64,000 nt of DNA, from assembly GCF_007290395.2 (NCBI RefSeq), contig NZ_CP041656.2:3658001-3722000 (forward strand), given 5' to 3'. Position numbers and translations under genes: made by a program. This document shows, piece by piece, positions 56,221-63,724 of the stretch. The notes beneath the pieces are model-generated. The model did no database searches, had not been told where the DNA came from, and saw nothing but the letters and a program-made list of their open reading frames with translations. Origin of the DNA: Bradyrhizobium cosmicum (GTDB lineage: Bacteria > Pseudomonadota > Alphaproteobacteria > Rhizobiales > Xanthobacteraceae). Numbering within the stretch: the stretch's first letter is position 1; the number at the start of each line of letters is the position of its first letter.

Positions 56221-56320
56221 GCATTAAGGACGTCCCCATGAACTTCAGCGGAGTCGGATTTTGCGGCGTATACTGCGGCGACCTTCGCAAATCCATTTCG
56301 GGCAACTGGGGCACCACATA

Positions 56321-56695
56321 ATGTCTCGTACTCTTGCTGTTGTTTTCTCCACGGCCGTCGCTGCGATTTCGATGACATCAGCCGCGTCCGCCGGCTGCTA
56401 CAATTGCTACGCGCCGCCGCCGTGTCAGACCTGCTATCAGCAACAATACGTGCAGCCGCAATACCGCACCGTCGACGAGACCGTGATGGTGTCGCCCGGC
56501 GCCGTGGTCGCGCATCGCGCGCCGGCGCAGTACCGCACCGTGATGGTGCCACAGACCGTGATGGTCGCGCCGCCGAGCGTCCAGTACGAGCGCATCCCGC
56601 CGCAATACGCCACGCGCCAGCGCGTCGAGATGGTCTCGCCCGGCTATTCCTACTATGCCCCGGTGCAGATGGGCTGCGCGTCCTGCGGCTACTGA
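56321..56695 (+). CDS. Small exported Cys/Tyr/Gln-rich protein
   Basis: 124 residues from ATG 56321. A signal peptide (MSRTLAVVFSTAVAAISMTS) ends SAASAG. The mature part is rich in Tyr, Pro, Gln and Val with Cys pairs at both ends (CYNCYAPPPCQTCYQ and CASCGY). Repeated YRTV-x-x-x-VMV units occur (YRTVDETVMV, YRTVMVPQTVMV). Likely a secreted or envelope structural protein of unknown role, found widely in Bradyrhizobium. Confidence 0.75.
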   Translation: MSRTLAVVFSTAVAAISMTSAASAGCYNCYAPPPCQTCYQQQYVQPQYRTVDETVMVSPGAVVAHRAPAQYRTVMVPQTVMVAPPSVQYERIPPQYATRQRVEMVSPGYSYYAPVQMGCASCGY

Positions 56696-56722
56696 GCCGA
56701 CCGTGCTACCAACAACTCGATG

Positions 56723-56752
56723 CGGCGCTCCTCACGGGGCGCCGTTTTGCTT
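56723..56752 (+). terminator. Intrinsic terminator after the small exported protein gene
   Basis: CGGCGCTCC (56723-56731) pairs with GGGGCGCCG (56736-56744) with one G-T wobble, followed by TTTTGCTTTT. Confidence 0.75.
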
Positions 56753-57177
56753 TTGGGGACAGCAAACGAGGCCCGGAAACGGAGACGAATCCAAACCGGG
56801 CCTCGCAACCAGCGACGCCCTGGGAGATGTCGCCAGTGTCCGGGATTGCTGAGGGGCATAGGCTAAGGGAACAGGCTGACAGGCGGCTGACAGATCGGGG
56901 GGGCGAGGGGCCAACTTCGCGTTGCCTTGCGCCACCGACTACGTTAAGCGACAGCCATTCCGGGTTTGGAAGGGTGGCCGAGTGGTTTAAGGCACCGGTC
57001 TTGAAATTCAGGAACGGTCATCCCGTCCTATACTTGGGAATCCCGTTTAGCCCTTAGATTGCAGGGTTTCCTCAATCGTGCGGGCTCATTCGTATCCGCT
57101 CATCCCGCGTCGTCCCAATCAGTTGGGTAGCAAATCCGGTAGCAACCGGCTGCCCAACTCGAAAGAGGGGCGGGGTT
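56753..57177. other. Island border region without a gene
   Basis: This stretch between the last core gene and the first accessory gene holds no supported ORF. It contains the tRNA-Ser fragment (56968-57006) and a hairpin-forming TTGGGTAGC...GCTGCCCAA segment near 57122-57158. Confidence 0.6.
56968..57006 (+). pseudogene. 5' fragment of tRNA-Ser(UGA)
   Basis: GGAAGGG acceptor strand, TG, the class II D-arm GCCGAGTGGTTTAAGGC, and the anticodon 5' stem and loop (CCGGT, CTTGAAA, anticodon TGA) match a tRNA-Ser gene base for base up to 57006. The expected 3' anticodon stem ACCGG and T-arm are absent. The following sequence only faintly echoes them (GGAACGGT at 57011, TTGGGAATCCC at 57034). This looks like the attachment-site junction of an integrated element. 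Confidence 0.75.
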
Positions 57178-57375
57178 GTGGTCGCATTGGCCAGGTTGAT
57201 CCTTGGTGCATTGTCGGGCGTCATTAAGCAGGGAGGCACGCGCGACCATCTCGAAATGGAGCGGGTCTGCCGAACGTGGGCGGATGAAGTGCACCACGAG
57301 CCATCGCGGCTTGCCCTTCTGGAGATCGCTGAGAACTATCGCAAGGCAGATCTCCACACCCACGAGCGGCGGTAG
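57178..57375 (+). CDS. Small unknown protein (65 aa)
   Basis: Starts at GTG 57178 after a GGGGCGGGG purine run. 65 residues: a hydrophobic N-terminal helix (VALARLILGALSGVI) and a charged helical C-terminus (ERVCRTWADEVHHEPSRLALLEIAENYRKADL). The second half resembles the short helical proteins found repeatedly in Bradyrhizobium accessory DNA. No function known. Confidence 0.6.
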   Translation: MVALARLILGALSGVIKQGGTRDHLEMERVCRTWADEVHHEPSRLALLEIAENYRKADLHTHERR

Positions 57376-57444
57376 CTCGCCCGCGTTCCGAGCCACCAGT
57401 AATCGACAATTTGACTCTGGCCAGCGTCCCGTTTCGATAGCTGA

Positions 57445-57666
57445 ATGCCCGAGCCCAAGCCCTACACCCACGTTCGCCTAATTTGCTGCGATGATGGCGA
57501 CCTAAACCATCGGTACGAGATCCGCGTCTCGACCTTCGTGCAGTTCGATGAGAACGCGGGCCGGCGGTCCATAAGTGGCCACCCGAGCAAGAAGGAAGCG
57601 GAAGAAATCGCCAAGAAGATCGCCCGCAGCGAGCGGGCCCGGACTGGCGCGCCCGTCTGGAAATGA
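57445..57666 (+). CDS. Small unknown protein (73 aa)
   Basis: 73 residues, ATG 57445. A beta-type N-terminal part (YTHVRLICCDDGDLNHRYEIRV) is followed by a Lys/Glu-rich helix (SKKEAEEIAKKIARSERAR). Its stop overlaps the next gene's start by 4 bases, which supports both genes being translated. No family recognised. Confidence 0.65.
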   Translation: MPEPKPYTHVRLICCDDGDLNHRYEIRVSTFVQFDENAGRRSISGHPSKKEAEEIAKKIARSERARTGAPVWK

Positions 57667-57953
57667 CCTGGTCTCGTGATTTCGACGAACCGATATCGCT
57701 GCCCGACGGTCGCACGCTGGCGACGCTGCTCGAGGCCGGCGAGTACATCACCGCACTGCCGAAGAAGGAGCACAGCGCGCCAGAATGGCAGGCCGCGATG
57801 CAGACGTTGATCCTGGTGGCGGAAGGCGGCGGGCCTACGATGTTCGCCCGTATCGGCATCATGCGTGCCTTGAACCGGCATTATGTCCCGGAGTTCAATC
57901 CGAAGGGCAAGGAACCGCACTGGGGCCGGCGAAAGCTGAAGAGAGATCAGTGA
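57663..57953 (+). CDS. Small unknown protein (96 aa)
   Basis: 96 residues, ATG 57663 overlapping the previous stop. The motif content (RDFDEPISLPDGRTLATLLEAGEYITALPKKE and EWQAAMQTLILVAEGGGPTMFARIGIMRALNR) matches a small protein often seen in Bradyrhizobium genomes, but its function is unknown. No membrane segment or signal. Confidence 0.68.
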   Translation: MTWSRDFDEPISLPDGRTLATLLEAGEYITALPKKEHSAPEWQAAMQTLILVAEGGGPTMFARIGIMRALNRHYVPEFNPKGKEPHWGRRKLKRDQ

Positions 57954-57977
57954 CCAAGGCCTCCAACTGAGACGGCC

Positions 57978-58139
57978 TCACTCGTCGATCGCGCGGAGCT
58001 TCTTTTCGAGCTCCATCACCAGTCCGCGAATACGCTCCGATTCCACTGGGTCAGCCGCCATCTGCCGAGCCATCATGCGGTACTTCATGATTTTCATTTC
58101 GAGTTGCACACGCTCGTTTTTTGTAGCCACGACACGCAT
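57978..58139 (-). CDS. Small coiled helical protein (53 aa)
   Basis: ATG 58139 to TGA 57978, 53 residues rich in Met, Lys, Arg and Glu (QLEMKIMKYRMMARQMAADP, then RGLVMELEKKLRAIDE). It should form a helical hairpin. AGGA is almost against the ATG, so the in-frame GTG at 58133 is an alternative start. Convergent with the 96-residue gene. Function unknown. Confidence 0.6.
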   Translation of the reverse strand: MRVVATKNERVQLEMKIMKYRMMARQMAADPVESERIRGLVMELEKKLRAIDE

Positions 58140-58594
58140 TCCTACGTCTTTTCAATAAGACGTTGGATCTGCAAAAATGTTCATTCCTGTTGCTTCCGCC
58201 AGATTAGACCGCCTCTATTATCAATGCGGGCCCCCACCTATCCTTGGCGCGAGGCCGGGAGGCCTGCCGGGTGCACCTGGCAGCCGGCGCATGGTGCACA
58301 CGGCCTGTTAATCCAGCCAGTCCAAAATATGAGCTTGGGACGGGGCCGTGGGGGATTACGCGGCCTTGTTCGAGGTGAAGGCCCGCCGACAGCAGCCAGC
58401 CCGGCGGGCCTTCCCTTACCCCTGTTAAGCCTGCGGATGGTTTGTGAAATGGTTCATATTGCAAGCTGAAAGCGCGGGAGTAGGATCACCTCACCGGGGC
58501 TGGCTGCATATTTCACTTAGATCTTTTCACCCGGAATTTTTCGACAATGAGGCCGCAGCAGTCCCCCTGCTGCGGCCTTCACTCCGGAGTGCAA
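58140..58594. other. 455-base gap with two strong hairpins
   Basis: No supported gene. AAGGCCCGCCG (58378-58388) pairs with CGGCGGGCCTT (58402-58412). AGGCCGCAGCAG (58550-58561) pairs with CTGCTGCGGCCTT (58567-58579) over a TCCCC loop. Both look like terminators or small-RNA ends. A short AT-rich stretch with possible promoter activity lies between them (58505-58545). Confidence 0.5.
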
Positions 58595-58783
58595 ATGACT
58601 GTTTTTGCGAATGATCGCGAAGCCCTTTGCCTGATTAGTGCCTTTAAAGAGATCAAGAGCCGCGGGACCCGCCGTGCACTGTTGATGCTAGTTGAAGAGC
58701 TCGCGCAGAGATCTCAACCGCTTCTTCCCCAAAGAGAACCCGCCGACCTTGTGAGCCAGCGGGAGTTGAGACTTGGAGATTAA
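58595..58783 (+). CDS. Small unknown protein (62 aa)
   Basis: ATG 58595 with GGAG seven bases upstream. 62 residues, helical and charged: TVFANDREALCLISAFKEIK, SRGTRRALLMLVEELAQR. It is reminiscent of short conserved hypothetical proteins of rhizobia. An upstream in-frame start at 58547 would read through the hairpin and is unlikely. Confidence 0.65.
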   Translation: MTVFANDREALCLISAFKEIKSRGTRRALLMLVEELAQRSQPLLPQREPADLVSQRELRLGD

Positions 58784-58909
58784 GCGATCGGGCTCCGATC
58801 GCTACTGAGAGCCTGATGGCTCAGTTTGACTTTACCGTGGCAAGTGTTCGCTCAACGCGCCACCGGGCGAACCTGAGCCGCTGGAGCGCCCATAGGGCTC
58901 GGATTAGTC

Positions 58910-59488
58910 TCATGCCGTTACCGCCAACGCTTCCACCACCCGGCAGAGCATCAGGTAGAGCCAAGAGCCCTCCTCAAAGTCAGGCCAATGGTCGCCGCGG
59001 TCCTCTCGATCGCGCGCATAGGCCAGGAGCGCCACGGCGCCGGCGGGGGTCAACCCCTCGGTTGAAATGAGTTCCGCGGCGGCCTTCTGCTCCTCATGCC
59101 ACGTTCGGCGTTGCTCCTCGATGTGAGCAATCCATTTTGGATGATCGGTTTTGACGCGCCAGTCAGGCACGTCACTTTCGGCGTCGTAAAAGCTCGATTG
59201 CCTGAGCCGGAAGGGGATTTCCGCCTCGAGCTGGTCATCGCCCAAAGTGGCGTCATGCGCAGTATAGGCCGCGCGGTGCCGTTCGATGGCCGCAAAGATC
59301 GGGTCCGGACTCGCCACAGCGGCTCCAGCCGGCTGGGGCAGCGGAAGTCCCATTGCGATTGCGGCGCCACCAGCGGCCACGCCAGCGGCATGGAAGAGGA
59401 ATCGCCGCCGTTCGTCAGCCAGCCCGCTCAGCGGAGTTACAGACGCGTTTAGGGGTGGCGTGCTATGCACGCTGTCAGCCTCGATCAT
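58910..59488 (-). CDS. Unknown protein with Tat-like N-terminus
   Basis: 192 residues. After about 24 residues comes [22 protein letters not shown], a twin-arginine-like or membrane-anchor stretch. The rest is soluble and acidic/aromatic (DPIFAAIERHRAAYTAHDA, DWRVKTDHPKWIAHIEEQRRTW, DFEEGSWLYLMLCRVVEAL). A similar protein occurs in many Bradyrhizobium islands; no function is known. The plus-strand frame over its 3' end is a shadow. Confidence 0.7.
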   Translation of the reverse strand: MIEADSVHSTPPLNASVTPLSGLADERRRFLFHAAGVAAGGAAIAMGLPLPQPAGAAVASPDPIFAAIERHRAAYTAHDATLGDDQLEAEIPFRLRQSSFYDAESDVPDWRVKTDHPKWIAHIEEQRRTWHEEQKAAAELISTEGLTPAGAVALLAYARDREDRGDHWPDFEEGSWLYLMLCRVVEALAVTA

Positions 59489-59550
59489 TGGATTCCAGTC
59501 CTACGTGATTGGGGTTAGAGCCGGGGCGGAAGCAGCAACTTCCCCTCGGC

Positions 59551-59600
59551 TTGTTTTTGTGGTACCCCATTTTTATGCTTAAGTCAATTAAGGGTACCCC
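59551..59600 (+). promoter_or_regulatory. Candidate autoregulated promoter with two GGTACCCC sites
   Basis: TTGTTT (59551-59556), a 17-base spacer and TATGCT (59574-59579) form a possible promoter. Two GGTACCCC copies (59561-59568, in the spacer, and 59593-59600) are 32 bases apart, about three helical turns, as expected for a ribbon-helix-helix operator. The second copy lies inside the following coding frame. Confidence 0.45.
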
Positions 59601-59772
59601 AAAAAAGAAGCGTGGCCGTCCGCCGACCACCGGACGCGGCACTCAGATCGGCATGCGCTGGCAAGACCCTGAATTATCTGCAATCGACGCATGGCGCGAA
59701 GCACACGATGTGGCTAGTCGTCCAGAAGCTATTCGCCGACTTGTGGAGTTGGGGCTGAAAGCCAGATCATAA
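59575..59772 (+). CDS. Ribbon-helix-helix-type DNA-binding protein
   Basis: 65 residues from ATG 59575. An AT-hook-like basic start (PKKKRGRPP) is followed by a short RHH domain: beta strand TQIGMRWQDPELSAIDAW and a second helix SRPEAIRRLVELGLKA. Such proteins act as repressors or antitoxins. If the -10 element at 59574 is used, the ATG would lie in the promoter and the true start could be further in. No partner toxin gene was recognised next to it. Confidence 0.72.
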   Translation: MLKSIKGTPKKKRGRPPTTGRGTQIGMRWQDPELSAIDAWREAHDVASRPEAIRRLVELGLKARS

Positions 59773-59824
59773 TCCCCTCTTCGGAGGGCTTTCGCGCGCG
59801 CGACGCCTCAGGCACACTCTCTGG

Positions 59825-60115
59825 ATGTTTTATGGGATTCGGGTGAACTCAGCACTGGCAAAGCTCGGCATCTCGCCGACGCTGATCGAGACCTCTTATC
59901 GCAGATCAATGCAGCAGGTAGGCGAAGCCTCAGGGAATACGCCCCAAGAGGTGGCAGTCTATATTGCCGCTCAACTACCACTCGTCCATCGAATAAATCT
60001 GCCGGCTGCCGTAGTTCGGCACTGGATAGAGAACGGCAAAATCAAACATAAGTCCGATGAAATGCGCGAAGCTCTCGGCACCCTCCGCCTTTGGGATCTC
60101 ATGTCGATGCCATAA
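59825..60115 (+). CDS. Unknown protein (96 aa)
   Basis: 96 residues from ATG 59825, with no signal or membrane segment. Mixed helical sequence (SALAKLGISPTLIETSYRRS, VVRHWIENGKIKHKSDEMRE). The middle part might be a small helical DNA- or protein-binding domain. Downstream by nine bases is a very short membrane-peptide frame and then the HEPN-like gene, all same-strand. Confidence 0.6.
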   Translation: MFYGIRVNSALAKLGISPTLIETSYRRSMQQVGEASGNTPQEVAVYIAAQLPLVHRINLPAAVVRHWIENGKIKHKSDEMREALGTLRLWDLMSMP

Positions 60116-60124
60116 GGCAATCCG

Positions 60125-60205
60125 ATGAGACGACCGCGCCTGATTGAATTCGTGCTTGCTGCCGTGTTGCTGACGGGCTGGGCTCTCTATCATTGGACAC
60201 ATTAG
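60125..60205 (+). CDS. Possible 26-aa single-span membrane peptide
   Basis: ATG 60125 to TAG 60205, reading a basic start (RRPR), one hydrophobic helix (LIEFVLAAVLLTGWALY) and a short tail. The stop is directly followed by the ATG of the HEPN-like gene (TAGATG), which suggests coupled translation. Too short for certainty. Confidence 0.4.
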   Translation: MRRPRLIEFVLAAVLLTGWALYHWTH

Positions 60206-60841
60206 ATGACGAGCGATCAAGCGACGGCCGACGCCGAGTTCATAATTCAAGCTGCGCCTCGTCTGTCCGCAATTGCCGCTTTGGCCTCAATGTCGTTTGG
60301 TCTTGGCGAAGGAGCAAATGAGGCCATCAGACATGCGCAGGGCAACGTAAAATATCCCCAGGGATGGCACCAAGCCGCGCTCGGTTTTCAGGACGGCACG
60401 CTCATGATGGCCGTAGTTCGGACATGTGTCCTGTTGGACAGCGACGAAAAGACCGTGAGCTTCCAAGGCGTTTACAAGCGATTGAAAGAGCCTGAGACGC
60501 AACACGCACTGATTCAGAAGGTTTACGGCGAGTACGAAGAGTTTCAGTCGATGTTTGGCTCGTCACCAGCACAGATGGTCGCAGATTTTCTTTCAATCTA
60601 TAACGAGATCGACTGGGGCATGCATTCTAGACTCATTCACTTCCGCAACTTCGGAGTGGTCCATCTTCTCGATCGCAAGAATTGGAAGTCGATAAAATAC
60701 GGGGAGATGCGGGACTTAATTCTGTTAGTGGGGCGGCTCGGCGACAAACTGACAGAACTTTGCCGCTCGTCAGTCCCACCCGTTGCATCGTTGGTGAAGG
60801 AATGGCGCGAGTACGGTCTTCATACTCTTGCGAGGTCCTGA
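60206..60841 (+). CDS. HEPN/AbiU2-like protein
   Basis: 211 residues, all-helical prediction. The R-x5-H motif (FRNFGVVHL, near residue 150) with a following conserved KYGEMRDLILLVGRLGDKLTEL helix is the pattern of HEPN-domain proteins of the AbiU2 type. HEPN proteins are often RNases in abortive infection or toxin systems. No catalytic proof; the N-terminal half is unfamiliar. It lies in the accessory block beside a proteasome-like gene, where defence functions are common. Confidence 0.55.
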   Translation: MTSDQATADAEFIIQAAPRLSAIAALASMSFGLGEGANEAIRHAQGNVKYPQGWHQAALGFQDGTLMMAVVRTCVLLDSDEKTVSFQGVYKRLKEPETQHALIQKVYGEYEEFQSMFGSSPAQMVADFLSIYNEIDWGMHSRLIHFRNFGVVHLLDRKNWKSIKYGEMRDLILLVGRLGDKLTELCRSSVPPVASLVKEWREYGLHTLARS

Positions 60842-61115
60842 TCCAGGGCCTCCGCTGCGAAAGCGGCGCGTTTGAGTCGGGGCAGGGCAAGGGCCGCACG
60901 ACCTTAACCCACTTCTAAAGTTGAGTGCGTTCCTCTTGCACTCTCCTGCAGGTTGCGCTCTTATGCCAATAACAAATGAGGGAGGAGGGAGTTCATATAT
61001 TTCGCGTTTTTAGAAGTTGGCCCATCCCTATTACCCCGCCACATTCCTTAAGAACCATTAACCAAGCGATGCCGCGAATCTGCTATCTAACAATTCGGCA
61101 GCTGGAGGGTTTAGT
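60842..61115. other. 273-base gap ahead of the proteasome-like gene
   Basis: No gene. Separated inverted repeats CCACTTCTAAA (60910 region) and TTTAGAAGTTGG (61007 region) flank an AT-rich stretch, a possible operator pair. GGAGGG at 61104-61109 is the ribosome site of the next gene. Confidence 0.4.
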
Positions 61116-62015
61116 TTGACCATCGCAGCTTGCTACCTGTCTCCCGAGGGTTTGGTGCTCGGAGCCGACAGTACATCGACGTACGCAAACCCCGACGGCC
61201 ACCACTACTTCAATCACGCACAAAAGCTTTTCGAAGTTGGTGAGGGCAGCTCGCTTGGGATCGTAACTTGGGGCTTAGGCGGCCTAGCGGTGAGCAGCTA
61301 CCGAATGCTTATTGCAGAACTTGCTGACGATCTAACGGCGACCCCGCCGACCAGCGTTGCTGAAGTCGCTCATCGCTGGTGCGATCATTTTTGGAATGCG
61401 TACGCATCATCGTCCTTTCTTGCTCCACTTCTCGCAAGGAGAGATGTGCTCAGGGCCAAGACAGAATACCAAGTTGGCGTGCCTCCAGCGCCGAGCGCCC
61501 GCACCGAGGATGAGGAAGACGAGTTTGCAAGGTTGCTGAACACACTGGGGGTCGGTTTTTGTATCGGCGGCCACGTCGCGTCGAACCGGCGGCCCGCTGC
61601 TTTTGAGATCACGATCGACCCGTACGTGGGTGCGAAGCCAAGTCCAGTTGACCTACCGGTGGGCACCCAGAAGTTCTGGGGAGTACCGAACCTGATCCTA
61701 AGGCTAATTCGCGGCTGCGACATAGGGCTACGCAACAAGGTCCTAGCCTCAGGGAAATGGGCAGGAACTCCTGCCGAATTCGATGCTTTTATTGATGAAT
61801 TCACGCTGCAGCACCCCGGTACGGTTCCAATTCGGGATGCCATTGATTTCACGTACACTTGTATCCTGAGTACGATCAAGGCTATGAAATTTTCGAATTT
61901 GCCCCAAGTATGCGGGGGGCCTATCGAAATAGCTGTGATCACGAACGACCGGAATTTCCGTTGGGTGCGACATAAGCCGCTGGATGCCGCAATAGCCGAG
62001 GGAGATGTATCGTGA
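61116..62015 (+). CDS. Proteasome beta-like N-terminal nucleophile hydrolase
   Basis: 299 residues. Translation starts at TTG 61116, six bases after GGAGGG, so the mature protein would begin with Thr. Counting Thr as 1, Asp falls at 17 (GLVLGADSTST) and a Lys at 36 in QKLFEV, where proteasome/HslV subunits have Thr1, Asp17 and Lys33. GIVTWGLGGLAVSS fits the Gly47 strand-loop. The C-terminal half is not typical of 20S or HslV subunits. It overlaps the following small gene. Prediction: a threonine peptidase or amidohydrolase in an island. Confidence 0.65.
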   Translation: MTIAACYLSPEGLVLGADSTSTYANPDGHHYFNHAQKLFEVGEGSSLGIVTWGLGGLAVSSYRMLIAELADDLTATPPTSVAEVAHRWCDHFWNAYASSSFLAPLLARRDVLRAKTEYQVGVPPAPSARTEDEEDEFARLLNTLGVGFCIGGHVASNRRPAAFEITIDPYVGAKPSPVDLPVGTQKFWGVPNLILRLIRGCDIGLRNKVLASGKWAGTPAEFDAFIDEFTLQHPGTVPIRDAIDFTYTCILSTIKAMKFSNLPQVCGGPIEIAVITNDRNFRWVRHKPLDAAIAEGDVS

Positions 62016-62209
62016 AGGAAGAGCACAACGTGACCGACAACCAACCGCCTGAGACTGTTTCTTCTGTTCGCAGGATGTATCAAAACTACGATCGAACCGG
62101 CCATTTTGCCGCGCTCGATCTTCGTCGGGTACTTGGTGATCCGACTAAGGGCGTCGAGATATCGCCTTCGTGCGAGTACCTTATGGCAAGTAAAAGCCAT
62201 CAAGGCTAA
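62012..62209 (+). CDS. Small unknown protein (65 aa) downstream of the proteasome-like gene
   Basis: GTG 62012 overlaps the preceding stop; GTG 62030 with GGAAGAG upstream is an alternative. 65 residues, basic C-terminal part (RRMYQNYDRTGHFAALDLRRVLGDPTKGVEISPSCEYL split over the middle). No domain recognised. Tight coupling suggests it works with the N-terminal nucleophile protein. Confidence 0.5.
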   Translation: MKEEHNVTDNQPPETVSSVRRMYQNYDRTGHFAALDLRRVLGDPTKGVEISPSCEYLMASKSHQG

Positions 62210-62227
62210 AGCCCTACAACGCCGCGG

Positions 62228-63724
62228 CTAGGATCCCATCCAGGCGCCGCCATCGTGCCCGCCACCCCAGAAGAACCCCCGCCGGCGCCGCGGCTTGTCC
62301 CGCCGGTAGATTTGCTCGGCGAAGCGAAGCATCATCATCCCGTAGCGAGTGGCTGAGAGCAGATCGTCCCCCAGCTTCACGACCTTGCCGTCCTTGCGGT
62401 GGTACAGCCGGAACTCCTCGAACCAGTCGAGCAGGGTGCTGAATACCTTCAGCTTGCCGGTTTCCATCCGGGTCAGCATGTCCATCAGCCCGGCCTCGAC
62501 GCTGACAGAGCCGTCCGCAAACTGCGCGTGGACGTCCAGCACGTTGAGCTGCTGGGCCCGGTACTGCTCAGCCAGCGCCACGCCGGCGCCCTCCAGCGTC
62601 TCCCGCCGTCCGTCACGGGGCCATGCCCAGGGCAGGGCGCCCCACGACCTGATTGCGCCAGCGTGCACCACCGGAGTGGCTTCCCGCAGCCTATGGGCCT
62701 TGATCACATAGACGACGTCCTGGTCAGCATCCCAGGCGAGCTCGACCGCGGCAAAGGGGTGGTCCCAGCCGAAGTCCATGCCGCCGATCCGGTGCCAGTG
62801 GGTAGGGATATCGAACGGCGCAACCGTGATCGACTCCTCCGTGACCGGGAAGATGCGGCCCGAGCCCAGGATAGGGACGCCCTTGGTGCGGGCGTCTCGC
62901 TCATGGGCGGGATAGCTTGCGATGATCTTCTGCCGCTGTTCTGGAGTGTAGTGCTCTGCGTCGTCGATCGTCATAGACGTGTCGTGACGATCGGAGGACT
63001 TCTCGAGCAGGAAGCGCCTCACCACCTCAGACATGCCCAGCAGAGGGGTGAAGGTCAGCCAAACTGGCCCCTGGTGGAAGTTGGTGCGGGTCAGTCCTTC
63101 CGAATAGATGTCCTCAGGGGGCTCCTCGTCGAACCAGAGCCAATGCAACGTTTCGCCCTGCCACTTCTCACGGCCCTGCACGTAGGACTTGAGGCCGATC
63201 GAGCTTTGACCGGCTTGTACGTCACCACCACCGCCCCAGCGGACGACGATGCTGCCGACCAGATCGGAGACGCCGGCGCCCGGCGTCGTCTCGACGATAG
63301 CATCCTTGGGGATCGATCCGGTCCCGTGCTGTCCGACGCGGCCGAGCAGGATGCGTTGCGGATTGTCCCGCAATGTCTCGCCGGTCGGGCTGCCGACCCA
63401 CGCATAGGTCGGTTCATCGAAAACCTTACCCCTCCAATCGTCCGGGTATCGACCCGTCGCGTGCATCGCGGCCTCAAAACCGCCGGCGATCGTCTTGCCG
63501 ACCTGGTTGGCTGCGCGAAACAATCGCTCTCGATAAAGTTGGCCGGCTTCGTGAAATGCGCGCTGCTTGGGGTAGGGGCGGTAATACTTCAGACGGTTCT
63601 CAGTTAAGCGTCGATTTAGCTCCGCTTGCGCCTTCGCCAGCGCTTTGGCCTCTTTCTCGCTCAGATGCTTTTCGGCGGATGTCGTCGATGATTTCGCGGA
63701 GCTCTTCGTCGCCGACGTCGTCAT
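62228..63724 (-). CDS. Phage terminase large subunit
   Basis: 498 residues. ATPase motor of DNA packaging: Walker A-like RAANQVGKTIAGG, Walker B LHWLWFDEEPPED. The C-terminal RNase H-like nuclease domain has its acidic residues in IGGMDFGWDHPFAAV and LNVLDVHAQFADGSVSVE. The N-terminal 40 residues are Lys/Glu-rich and low complexity. It is convergent with the proteasome-like block and preceded by the overlapping DUF5681-type gene, the usual order small then large packaging subunit. Confidence 0.85.
   Translation of the reverse strand: MTTSATKSSAKSSTTSAEKHLSEKEAKALAKAQAELNRRLTENRLKYYRPYPKQRAFHEAGQLYRERLFRAANQVGKTIAGGFEAAMHATGRYPDDWRGKVFDEPTYAWVGSPTGETLRDNPQRILLGRVGQHGTGSIPKDAIVETTPGAGVSDLVGSIVVRWGGGGDVQAGQSSIGLKSYVQGREKWQGETLHWLWFDEEPPEDIYSEGLTRTNFHQGPVWLTFTPLLGMSEVVRRFLLEKSSDRHDTSMTIDDAEHYTPEQRQKIIASYPAHERDARTKGVPILGSGRIFPVTEESITVAPFDIPTHWHRIGGMDFGWDHPFAAVELAWDADQDVVYVIKAHRLREATPVVHAGAIRSWGALPWAWPRDGRRETLEGAGVALAEQYRAQQLNVLDVHAQFADGSVSVEAGLMDMLTRMETGKLKVFSTLLDWFEEFRLYHRKDGKVVKLGDDLLSATRYGMMMLRFAEQIYRRDKPRRRRGFFWGGGHDGGAWMGS

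Noticed and set aside
56968..57055. Complete tRNA-Ser gene
   Set aside because: No 3' anticodon stem, variable arm or T-arm can be formed after 57006.
56968..57400. Group I intron in the tRNA anticodon loop
   Set aside because: The 3' half of the tRNA was not found within several hundred bases downstream.
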